A program made the translations under genes and the position numbers. A model generated the notes under the pieces. That model was not told the DNA's origin. It did no database searches and saw only the letters and a program-made list of their open reading frames with translations. This document shows, in pieces, positions 53,236 through 62,200 of a stretch of DNA of 64,000 bases (positions are counted from its first letter, which is position 1; each line of letters starts with the position of its first letter). Source of the stretch: JBJGXI01 sp045635475 (GTDB taxonomy: Bacteria > Bacillota > Bacilli > Bacillales > Amphibacillaceae); NCBI RefSeq assembly GCF_045635475.1, contig NZ_JBJGXI010000008.1, forward strand, positions 1 to 64,000, in the 5' to 3' direction.

Positions 53236-54033
53236 TTACTTCTTAATAAACATCTGTACCCACTGATGACCAGACTTCTCATATCCAACACCGATATGTG
53301 TAAAGTTGCCGTCTAAAATGTTAGCACGGTGACCTTCACTATTCATCCAAGCGTTTACAACTTCTTCAGGTGTAGGTTGACCTTGAGCAATGTTCTCAGC
53401 TGCGGATGTATATGTGATTCCGAAATCCCGCATCATATCAAATGGTGAACCATAGGTTGGACTAGTGTGTGAAAAATATTCTTTTGCATTCATGTCTTTT
53501 GCTTTAGCATCTGCTACATTATTTAGATCAGGATAGCCCTGTAATGGAGATAGCCCTTGTTTCTGTCTTTCCGCATTCGTTAACTTAATAACTTCTGATA
53601 CAAAGGCACTCATATTCTGATTACCTTTGTTGTTTTGTTGTGTCTCAGTTTGTGCTGGCTGCTTTTCTGCTTGCGGTTGTGCACCCTGGTTATTTTGTGT
53701 CTCTGTTTGTTGTTGCTGTTGTTGTGGATTATTGTTCGCTTGTCCACTAGGTGCTTGTTGTGCACCTTGATTATATTGCATGTTGCCCTGTTGTGAATTT
53801 TGTCCCTGTTGCCCCTGTTGGTTTTTACCGATAATCGTTCTAAATTCATATCTAGCTTCTTGGGTCTTAATCGGCTGCGTATGTGGATAATTCTCACTAT
53901 CGGTATCTGTCCTTAGGCTGGAAACAGTGTCGTTATTGTCATTCATATTGTTGTCCATTGCTTGGTCATTATTGTTGCAGGCTGTCAGTGTTAAAGCAAT
54001 TATGCTTATTGCAATAATCCAAAGCTTTTTCAT
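53236..54033 (-). CDS. CAP-domain (SCP/PR1) lipoprotein, YkwD-like
   Basis: The 265-residue protein starts with a lipoprotein signal (KKLWIIAISIIALTLTACNN; lipobox LTAC). It continues with a long Gln/Asn-rich low-complexity linker (about residues 75-140), then a C-terminal CAP domain with AKDMNAKEYFSHTSP, AAENIAQGQ, WMNSEGHRANIL and HIGVGYEKSG. Related proteins include YkwD and the spore protein SafA-associated YlbC group; the function is unclear. The ATG at 54033 follows aaaggtgg. Confidence 0.9.
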   Translation of the reverse strand: MKKLWIIAISIIALTLTACNNNDQAMDNNMNDNNDTVSSLRTDTDSENYPHTQPIKTQEARYEFRTIIGKNQQGQQGQNSQQGNMQYNQGAQQAPSGQANNNPQQQQQQTETQNNQGAQPQAEKQPAQTETQQNNKGNQNMSAFVSEVIKLTNAERQKQGLSPLQGYPDLNNVADAKAKDMNAKEYFSHTSPTYGSPFDMMRDFGITYTSAAENIAQGQPTPEEVVNAWMNSEGHRANILDGNFTHIGVGYEKSGHQWVQMFIKK

Positions 54034-54377
54034 GTAAAAAACCACCTTTTGTTTTTCTTTTTAGCTTTTCTTGTTTTTCAGAAATTAAATATGGTAATTT
54101 AAAACAAAAAGCGAAGTTATTTGATGTATAGTAATTTTTATGGTGACAGAAGGTGATCATGAGACTGATTAAAGGTATGAAAATATAGCGTGTTTAATAA
54201 TTTTTTGTAAAATTAGTCTTTACATAAATGGTGTAAAAACAGTTATTGTTCATATGCTATAATAAAAGTTATACTAGGAGTAAGTGGCATGTTGAGAGTC
54301 AACTTAAGGCTAATACATATGAAATCATTATTTTGAAATTTTAAGAATAAAATAAATATATATAAAGGGTGTTACAA
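54034..54377. other. Intergenic region with promoter and possible 15-codon leader frame
   Basis: An extended -10 element, TGcTATAAT, lies at 54255-54263 with a poor -35 region. A tiny frame with a good aggag site runs from 54289 to 54336 (MLRVNLRLIHMKSLF), ending 41 bp before the epimerase-family gene. It could be a leader peptide or chance. Confidence 0.35.
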
Positions 54378-55622
54378 TTGTTCATAGAAAATAGCGATTT
54401 AAAGTCACCAATGAAGATTCTTGTTTTAGGAGGAGATGGATTTTGTGGTTGGCCAACAAGCCTACATCTTTCTAATCTGGGTCACGATGTAGTCATCATT
54501 GATAACTTATCTCGACGAAATATTGACAATGAGTTAGAAGCGGAATCGTTAACTCCTATACAACCAATGGGCACCAGACTAAAAGTGTGGGAAGAAGTGT
54601 CAGGAAAAAAGATAAACTTTGCAAATATTGATATTGCAGAAGATTATGAGGAATTAGTAGAACTGATTCAATCTGAAAAACCTGATGCTATTGTACACTT
54701 TGCTGAGCAACGTTCAGCTCCTTATTCAATGAAATCTCCTAAGCATAAGCGATATACTGTTAATAATAACTTAAATGCTACCCACAATGTACTATGTGCA
54801 ATCGTCGAGTCTGGCCTTGATATTCACCTCGTTCATTTAGGAACAATGGGTGTTTACGGTTATGGAACTGCTGGGATGAAAATTCCTGAAGGGTATCTGG
54901 ATATTGAAGTACAGACAGAATCAGGAGAAAAAGTCCAACAACAAATACTTTATCCAACAAATCCGGGCTCCGTATATCACATGACAAAGACGCAAGACCA
55001 ATTACTTTTCCATTATTACAATAAGAACGATAGTATAAGAATTACCGATCTTCATCAAGGAATTGTTTGGGGTACGAATACCAAAGAAACCAACATGGAT
55101 GAAAGACTCATTAACCGCTTTGATTATGATGGGGACTATGGCACAGTATTAAATCGGTTCTTAATGCAAGCTGCTGTTGGCTACCCAATTACTGTACATG
55201 GAACAGGCGGACAGACACGTGCGTTTATCCACATTCAAGATACCGTGCGTTGTATACAGTTGGCGATTGAAAACCCACCTGCGCTTGAAGAAAGAGTTAT
55301 GATATTCAATCAAATGACAGAAACGCACCGTGTTAATGATTTGGCCAAGCTTGTTAGCGAACTATCTGGTGGTGAGATTGCTTACGTATCGAATCCACGT
55401 AAAGAGGCTCCTGAAAATGACCTTCATGTTAAGAATGATTTATTCTTGTCCAAAGGTCTAAATCCTACAACTTTAAAAAAAGGTTTGTTGGAAGAAGTAA
55501 CAGAGATTGCTAAGAAATATGCAGACCGTGCAGATTATTCAAAAATCCCTGCAAAGAGTATTTGGACAAAAGAACAACATCCAGGGGTACCAGATTTAGG
55601 GAATGGTGAATTGATTAAGTAA
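54378..55622 (+). CDS. UDP-sulfoquinovose synthase homologue (SQD1-type NAD-dependent epimerase/dehydratase)
   Basis: The 414-residue protein has GGDGFCGWPTSLHLS at the NAD-binding end, HFAEQRSAPYSM, the catalytic YHMTK (YxxxK), TDLHQGIVWGTNTKET and GGQTRAFIHIQDTVRCIQLA, all close to plant and cyanobacterial SQD1, which makes UDP-sulfoquinovose from UDP-glucose and sulfite for sulfolipid. No glycosyltransferase adjoins it. A TTG at 54378 fits the aaagggtg site six bases ahead; an ATG at 54411 (MKILVLGGDG) is the alternative but has no ribosome-binding site. Confidence 0.85.
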   Translation: MFIENSDLKSPMKILVLGGDGFCGWPTSLHLSNLGHDVVIIDNLSRRNIDNELEAESLTPIQPMGTRLKVWEEVSGKKINFANIDIAEDYEELVELIQSEKPDAIVHFAEQRSAPYSMKSPKHKRYTVNNNLNATHNVLCAIVESGLDIHLVHLGTMGVYGYGTAGMKIPEGYLDIEVQTESGEKVQQQILYPTNPGSVYHMTKTQDQLLFHYYNKNDSIRITDLHQGIVWGTNTKETNMDERLINRFDYDGDYGTVLNRFLMQAAVGYPITVHGTGGQTRAFIHIQDTVRCIQLAIENPPALEERVMIFNQMTETHRVNDLAKLVSELSGGEIAYVSNPRKEAPENDLHVKNDLFLSKGLNPTTLKKGLLEEVTEIAKKYADRADYSKIPAKSIWTKEQHPGVPDLGNGELIK

Positions 55623-55654
55623 CTAACTGAAAATTTATATGATACATATAGGGA

Positions 55655-55689
55655 AAAACCTCAGGTTCGTTTGAATCTGAGGTTTTTTG
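55655..55689 (+). terminator. Terminator of the SQD1-like gene
   Basis: Stem aaaacctcag with ctgaggtttt, extended by wobble pairs, followed by T residues. Confidence 0.85.
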
Positions 55690-55863
55690 CTATTTCATAT
55701 TTGTAACTGGTTAGTAACTGCGTATGTTTATAATAAAGTCAATTTTATAATTACCATCCATATTTGAGATTGGAGATGGTCTAGCCAACCTTTTGTATGT
55801 AAACTTTGCAAAAAAATTAGAGCGTCAACAAGAGTACTGGTGAGTTATTGGGAGGTTTTAAAT

Positions 55864-56520
55864 ATGAGTAAAGTTATTACAACAGAAGAATTATTACCAT
55901 TTTTCAAAGATGGAATGACAGTAATGATTGGTGGTTTCATGGGTGTAGGAACACCTGGTACGTTGGTAGATGCTTTAATTAAATCTAATACCAAAAATAT
56001 AACGTTGATTGCTAGTGACACAGCAACTGCAGAAACGGGTGTCGGTCCATTAATTGTAAATAAACGTGTTGGCAAAGTAATCACCTCCCATATAGGAACC
56101 AACCGAGAGACAGGGAGACAAATGATAGCTGGTGAAATAGAAGTTGAACTTGTTCCTCAGGGGACATTAGCAGAACGAGTGCGTGCAGGAGGGTCAGGAT
56201 TAGGTGGAATACTCACTCCCACAGGTGTTGGAACTGTAGTTGAAGAAGGGAAACAAAAGATCGTTGTTGATGGAAAAGAATATTTATTAGAAAAACCATT
56301 CCGTGCCAATGTTGCTCTTTTAAAAGCGAAGAAAGCAGATAGAGCTGGGAACTTAGTTTACCATAAATCTGCTCGCAATTTTAACCCAATAATGGCACTA
56401 GCGGCAGAATTGGTGATTGCAGAAGTAGAAGAAGTTGTTGAGATTGGAGAAATTGATCCAGATCATGTCGTCACTACAGGAATTCTTATCGATAAAATAG
56501 TAGTCAAAGGTGGTGATTAA
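55864..56520 (+). CDS. 3-oxoacid (acetoacetate/butyrate-type) CoA-transferase subunit A
   Basis: The 218-residue alpha subunit belongs to the AtoD/ScoA family: GMTVMIGGFMGVGTPGTLVD, then LIASDTATAETGVGP and the GSGLGGILTPTGVGT loop. With subunit B it moves CoA between acids such as succinate or acetate and acetoacetate. The length and the AETGVG segment resemble AtoD more than ScoA. A gggaggt site precedes the ATG; an earlier in-frame codon at 55840 lies upstream of that site. It is followed by subunit B after 1 bp. Confidence 0.9.
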   Translation: MSKVITTEELLPFFKDGMTVMIGGFMGVGTPGTLVDALIKSNTKNITLIASDTATAETGVGPLIVNKRVGKVITSHIGTNRETGRQMIAGEIEVELVPQGTLAERVRAGGSGLGGILTPTGVGTVVEEGKQKIVVDGKEYLLEKPFRANVALLKAKKADRAGNLVYHKSARNFNPIMALAAELVIAEVEEVVEIGEIDPDHVVTTGILIDKIVVKGGD

Positions 56521-56521
56521 G

Positions 56522-57178
56522 GTGAATCAATCAAAAACTAACCTAAAAGAGACGATTGCCAAACGTGTAGCAAAAGAAATGAATGATGGTGATGTGATTA
56601 ATCTGGGAATAGGAATTCCTACATTAGTTCCTAATTACTTACGAGAAGGCATCAAGGTCATACTCCAATCTGAAAATGGGTTTACTGGATTGGGACCATT
56701 ACAGAAAGAAATCGATCCTGAATTAGTAAACGCTGGAGGACAGCCGACAGGGATCATTCCAGGTGCTGCGTTTTTCGATAGTAACTTTTCATTTCAGTTA
56801 ATCCGAGGCGGTCATATTGATGTTACAGTTCTTGGGGCTTTAGAAGTAGATACTTACGGAAACCTAGCTAGCTGGATGATACCAGGAAAAATGATTGCGG
56901 GAATGGGCGGCGCGATGGATCTTGTAACAGGTGCCAAGAAGGTAATTATCGCAATGGAACACTGCACGAAAAGTGGAGCCTCCAAAATTGTTGATTTATG
57001 CCAGTTGCCGCTGACAGGAAAAGGGGTAGTAGACTTAATCGTAACTGAACTCGCTGTATTTCGTGTAAGTGAGGAAGGTCTAATATTGGAGGATCTTCAA
57101 GAAGGTGTAGAGCTGGGTATGGTAATTGAAAAAACAGAAGCTACGTTTAAGGTTGGATCTAAATTTGCACCACAATAA
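56522..57178 (+). CDS. 3-oxoacid (acetoacetate/butyrate-type) CoA-transferase subunit B
   Basis: The 218-residue beta subunit has the catalytic glutamate in LQSENGFTGLGP, preceded by NLGIGIPTLVPNYL. It continues with GAAFFDSNFSFQLIRGGHID, and GGAMDLVTGAKKVIIAMEH. The GTG at 56522 has aaaggtgg eight bases ahead; a GTG four codons earlier overlaps that site. It is coupled to subunit A and followed by the dehydrogenase gene after 19 bp. Confidence 0.9.
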   Translation: MNQSKTNLKETIAKRVAKEMNDGDVINLGIGIPTLVPNYLREGIKVILQSENGFTGLGPLQKEIDPELVNAGGQPTGIIPGAAFFDSNFSFQLIRGGHIDVTVLGALEVDTYGNLASWMIPGKMIAGMGGAMDLVTGAKKVIIAMEHCTKSGASKIVDLCQLPLTGKGVVDLIVTELAVFRVSEEGLILEDLQEGVELGMVIEKTEATFKVGSKFAPQ

Positions 57179-57197
57179 TACATGAGGAGGAAAAATC

Positions 57198-57971
57198 GTG
57201 CAAGGGAAAGTAGTATTCATAACAGGAGCAGCAAGTGGGATTGGATATCAGATTGGAGTTGAATTTTTAAAAAATGGAGCACGTGTTGTTTTCACGGATA
57301 TGGACGAAGAAAAACTTCAGCAAGTGACTAATGAACTTCGTAATGGTGACTATGATTGCTTGGGCATTAAAGTCGATGTGACAAAAGAGGCAGACATAAA
57401 ATTTGCTATAAATGAAACAGTTAAGCAATACGGGAGACTGGATATTTTGTTAAATAACGCAGGTTTACAGCATGTATCACCAATCGAACAATTTCCAACG
57501 GCTAAATTTGAGTTAATGATAAAAGTAATGCAAATTGCCCCTTTTATTGCGATCAAGCATTGCTTACCGATTATGAAAAAACAAGGATGGGGTCGAATCG
57601 TAAATATGGCGTCTATTAATGGCTTAGTTGGCTTCGCAGGCAAAGCAGCCTATAATAGTGCCAAACATGGTGTGATTGGTTTAACGAAAGTAGCTGCACT
57701 AGAGGTTGCAGACTATGATATTACAGTAAATGCAATCTGCCCGGGTTACGTTGATACGCCACTTGTACGTGGACAATTCGAAGAGTTAGCCAAAACACGA
57801 AACGTATCAGTAGAAAAAGTGAAAGAACAAGTGCTTTATCCATTAATTCCGCAACGAAGACTTCTAGATGTCCAAGAAATTGCTGATTATACTTTATTCC
57901 TAGCAAGTGAAAAGGCTAAAGGAGTTACCGGCCAAGCAGTTGTGCTGGACGGAGGATATACTGCACAGTGA
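57198..57971 (+). CDS. 3-hydroxybutyrate dehydrogenase (short-chain dehydrogenase)
   Basis: The 257-residue SDR has the cofactor site TGAASGIG, the NNAG motif, the catalytic Ser in NMASINGL and YNSAKHG (YxxxK), and the C-terminal GGYTAQ ending usual for D-3-hydroxybutyrate dehydrogenases. It oxidises 3-hydroxybutyrate to acetoacetate with NAD. It shares an operon with the CoA-transferase genes, which would activate the acetoacetate. The GTG start follows gaggagg. Confidence 0.88.
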   Translation: MQGKVVFITGAASGIGYQIGVEFLKNGARVVFTDMDEEKLQQVTNELRNGDYDCLGIKVDVTKEADIKFAINETVKQYGRLDILLNNAGLQHVSPIEQFPTAKFELMIKVMQIAPFIAIKHCLPIMKKQGWGRIVNMASINGLVGFAGKAAYNSAKHGVIGLTKVAALEVADYDITVNAICPGYVDTPLVRGQFEELAKTRNVSVEKVKEQVLYPLIPQRRLLDVQEIADYTLFLASEKAKGVTGQAVVLDGGYTAQ

Positions 57972-58204
57972 ATTGAAGTTTATCCACATTTACTAAGGCT
58001 TTTTTGGCTTGATATAAATAACAGAAATACACGACATTTAAGTTTTAAGTATGAAAGAATGTAGACACACCATTAAAACAAAAAATACTTATGAAATGGA
58101 GTCAATTTCATAAGCATATGGAATAATCGGTGGATTAACAGAACAACAGGCACTAGCCTTATCTTAATCTGGCGACGGAAGCACATACGAGTGGTATAAA
58201 TATT

Positions 58205-58948
58205 TTACGATATCCTCTTCGCATGAACGACAAGCCTAGCATTATCAAAAATATAGCTACAAGTGGATAAGGTAAGAATATTATGATCAATGCTAACCGT
58301 TGTATCATTAGGATACATCGATTTGTTGTTAATCGTATCTAGAAAACGAGCGAATTCATCTCTACTAGCAAATGATTCCTTAATATAATTAAAACTGATG
58401 TCTGTCTCATAAACTGAAAAAATCTCCCACTCCATATCCTCCTGCAGTGTGGAAAAATGAATAATACGATTGTCATTATAAAATTGTTGATCTTTATACT
58501 TAACTAAATCATAAAACATCGTCTTGTTTTTCATATAATGGCCATATATAATTGTGTTTTTACTAAGTTCGTTCGTTTTGTTACGAAAATCTAAAAAAAT
58601 CGATCCTGCTTTATTTTCTTGCTTTCTAACGTTATGTTTCAGATAGAAATCATTATCTGTTCCTTGAACTACTGGATAATCAATCGTGGTATTGGGGATC
58701 GTAATCCAACCAATAATGTCATCATTTATACGTAGTAATTCTTTGAATTTATCCTTATTGTCATTCGTATCTTCAGTTTCAGTAGGCGCAGTAATAGTAG
58801 ATTCCCTTATCTCATCTTCCATCCGCGCATCTTCATAGATATCATGAATTTCTTCATTTAGTTTTTTCTCTTGCCAATTTCCATAGAGATCATAGCCGGT
58901 TATACCTAAAGTTATACATAATAACAGTACAATTACATATTTTCTCAT
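58205..58948 (-). CDS. srtB: Class B sortase
   Basis: The 247-residue transpeptidase has an N-terminal membrane anchor (VIVLLLCITLGITGYDLYG), a charged stalk and a sortase core with His137 in YGHYM, catalytic Cys230 in TLSTC and Arg238 in NARLVVHAK. The helical insert after TMFYDLVKYKDQQFYNDNR fits class B. It follows, on the same strand, the gene for a protein with an NPKTG signal, the motif known for Bacillus anthracis SrtB. An agaggtg site precedes the ATG. Confidence 0.9.
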   Translation of the reverse strand: MRKYVIVLLLCITLGITGYDLYGNWQEKKLNEEIHDIYEDARMEDEIRESTITAPTETEDTNDNKDKFKELLRINDDIIGWITIPNTTIDYPVVQGTDNDFYLKHNVRKQENKAGSIFLDFRNKTNELSKNTIIYGHYMKNKTMFYDLVKYKDQQFYNDNRIIHFSTLQEDMEWEIFSVYETDISFNYIKESFASRDEFARFLDTINNKSMYPNDTTVSIDHNILTLSTCSYIFDNARLVVHAKRIS

Positions 58949-58963
58949 TTTATCACCTCTAAA

Positions 58964-58992
58964 GAAAAAAATGAGGGGAGAACACTCCCCTC
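58964..58992 (-). terminator. Terminator of the surface protein gene
   Basis: Stem gaggggag (58973-58980) with ctcccctc (58985-58992). On the minus strand it is followed by a T run. It lies just ahead of the sortase gene, so the two genes may be separately transcribed or attenuated here. Confidence 0.75.
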
Positions 58993-59050
58993 TTGAAATA
59001 GCTACATAGGAAATTATAAAATATACTAAATGTGGATAACATTAAGCATT

Positions 59051-59260
59051 AGCCACGGCCAGCTCCGAGCGCCAGCGACTAGCGAGACTTCCCTCACCTT
59101 CGTACGATAAGTCAACATCGATTCACTTCGTTCACCGTGTTTCCTTTATCTCCTCGAAAATATAGAACAATTTTCTTCGTGCGAGGTAAAGCTTCGAAGC
59201 ATACTCTGGTCCTACGGTTCAGTCCAGTCCGTACGTCGCTAACCGGCGCTCTGCGCTTTT
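59051..59260. repeat. Dispersed intergenic repeat, copy 3
   Basis: It begins agccacggccagctccgagc and ends gctaaccggcgctctgcgc, nearly identical at both ends to copy 1 (34-234), with a different middle. It fills the gap between the surface protein and the sortase gene. Confidence 0.8.
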
Positions 59261-59264
59261 GTTC

Positions 59265-62200
59265 TTACCCTCTTCTTTTAACCTTACGTGCTTTTATTTC
59301 CACAATTACCAATGCAATAATAAGGATTACTAAAAGTAATTGCAAATATGGCATGTAATTAAATGATTGATCTCCAGTTTTTGGATTAGGTACATCATTG
59401 TTTTTAATAGGTTCCAACTGAATGTCGTGTCTTACGATATCATATTCTACGGAAATGGTTGGGCTAACATACTCTTTATATCCAGGTGCTGTTGCCACAA
59501 GATAATAATCGGTTGTTGGAAAGACCATATAGGCATATTTTCCGTATTGATCACTGTTTTGTGGGTTTGCATTATTGTTTGGTGCAAAGTTCACTAATTC
59601 TGGAAGTTCTACCAAAGTGTCTGGTGTTATGCCATTGTCTCTATTGCGTTTCGTATCTGCGTAATACAGTTCTACATGAACGCCTTCAACAACTTCACCA
59701 GTATCTTTATTTGTGATTGTTCCATATGGGTCGATTAAGTTTTCAATAATCGTTAACTGACCGTCTTCATTTATTGTTACGATGGGTAGTGAGCCATCCG
59801 CTAAGGTATTGATTACGATTTCTTCGCCTGATCTAATCTCATACCTTAACTCTAACGCATAATCACCAGTGTTAAATCCTTCAATATTGAATACCCCATT
59901 TTCATCAACTGGGTATCCATTTCCATTGTTCATATAATTTCCAGAAGCATCTTTAAGATAAACACGTAACTTACTAGGATCTCCTGGTAAATTAAATGAT
60001 TCTGTACCATCTGTGTTTTTACTTCCGATAATACCGGAAATGGTTTTACGTGAATCAAAGATTTCATCACCTGTTCCAGTAACAGCATCAACATCTACCG
60101 TTTGCTTGAAAGTAACTTGTTTTGATTCATTCCCTACTTGTACAGTTTTCGTTATAGCAATGCTATAAGATGTGTCTCCGCGAGGAATTGCAAAGGAATA
60201 TTTCCCGTCTGGACCTGTAATAGCTTCAGCAGAAAAATCTATAACTCCGTCTTCATCGAAGTCTTTTGTAATCTTAACAATTGCACCTTCAATTGGATCA
60301 GGTTTCCCATCATTATCATTGTCATAATTACTAGTCACAATACCTGAAACTCTTCCAGGTAAGAACGTAATCATGACCTGTTCTGATGCATATAACTTGT
60401 TCAATTTATCATCTACTGTTGCAGTAACATCAATAAGCTGTGAAAGAATACCTTGTATTTTCTCGGATTTATACGTTACAGTAGCAATCCCTTGTTCATT
60501 TGTTTGAACACTTGTTTGACCAACAAATGAGCCACGTGGTGCAGAAAAATCGACTGTAACATTAGATAAAGGCTTGCCATCTTTATCTGTTAATTTTGCA
60601 ATTAATTGTGTCGTAGACTTACCATCACCTACTATTGAACTCGGATTAGCCGATAGTTCAATATTAAATTTGATTAACTCAAAATCCATTACAATTTCGG
60701 TTTGTGATGTGTCTTTAGGTAGTGCTTCGAATTCTCGTGTTTTCGTACCATACTCGTTTTTCTTAATCACGATTGCGTATTGCGTTGTTTTAATATTTTC
60801 GAATTTGTAGGTTCCATCAGCAGCGGTTGTTGTTTGTGCTACTTCAACCGATTCGGTTGGATCAAACAACGTTACAGTGGCACCTTCTATTGGATTACCA
60901 TTTTCCTGGTCAACTACAGTACCTTTTACATCAATTTCCGTAACAACGTGGAAATTATTGTCTTCTGCGATTACGATTGGCTGTTCCGTCTGAAGCTCTT
61001 GATCTGCTAAGCTATAAGTCTTGAAAACTGCTGTATAAGTGCCAGCTTGCATATCATCAGAAAGATAGTAAGTTACATTTTCCCAAATCTTGAAACCGTC
61101 AGCTGTAAAAGTATCTGCATTCGATAATTGAAGCTCGACTAGCTCGCCATCAATGTCAGCTTTTACTTTTTCAACGCCTGTAGTACTAATCGCAGACAAT
61201 TTAAGTGGCTTACCTGGTGCAACAATTACTTCTGGCGTTTGTTCCCCTTTACTGCGTTGTCCAACCCATCCATCGACAGGCTTCATCGCAAGAGAAACAG
61301 TAACAGTTGCTGGTTCACTTTCTTTTCCATCAGCATCCTTTACAGTGTAAGTAAAAGTATCGGATTCTGTATATGCTCCAGTTGACTGATAAGTAACGGT
61401 ATTCCCCTCGTTAGTTAATGTTCCGTGAATAGGTTGATCTTTAATACTATATTCAAAGCCTGCTTGATCTGAATCAACATCAGTAGCCTCAAGTGTAATG
61501 TCAACAGGTACTTGTTCTAATGTTGATTTTGATAGATTTACAGCAACTGGTGCGTCATTAACGGGTGTAATAGTTATTTTCACCGCTGCAGGAGTTTTTG
61601 CAAAATCGATTCCATCTGAACTAGTATAGTTAAAAGATGTAGTTCCATTCCAGTTTTCATTCGGAATAAACTTAAGATGTTCTATTTGATTAGCCTTTAT
61701 CTTTGCATTTGCTAATAACACTGTATCCCCGATTTTAAGGGTGCCGTTTTCTGGTAGATTAATAATGTTGATTTGATTTAATGTGCCAGCTTGGTCATTG
61801 TCAGAAAATTGATCTGTAAAATCGGTTGCCGTAAAGGTAATGACTGTGTCTTCTTCTCCAGTTTTCAAGATATCGTCAACTGAAGGAATCGCATTCCACA
61901 GCGCATATAACGTGACATTATCCGTAATTGGTGTCTCGAAATCATAGACGGTCGTTAAAGCTGAATCACTGTGCCAACCTTGGAATGTATATCCATCCCT
62001 TGTTGGTGATTCTGCTGGTTTAGTTGCAGTTGTATTAAAATCAACCGTTTGACTAGCTATGTCCGTACCTTGATTGCTATCAAAAGTAATCGTGTATTGA
62101 TTAATCGTATATTGTGCCGTTACAGTTAACGCTGATGTGATCCTATCAAAATCTTTGTCCCAACCATTAAACGTGTATCCAGTTCGAGTTGGGTTTGATG

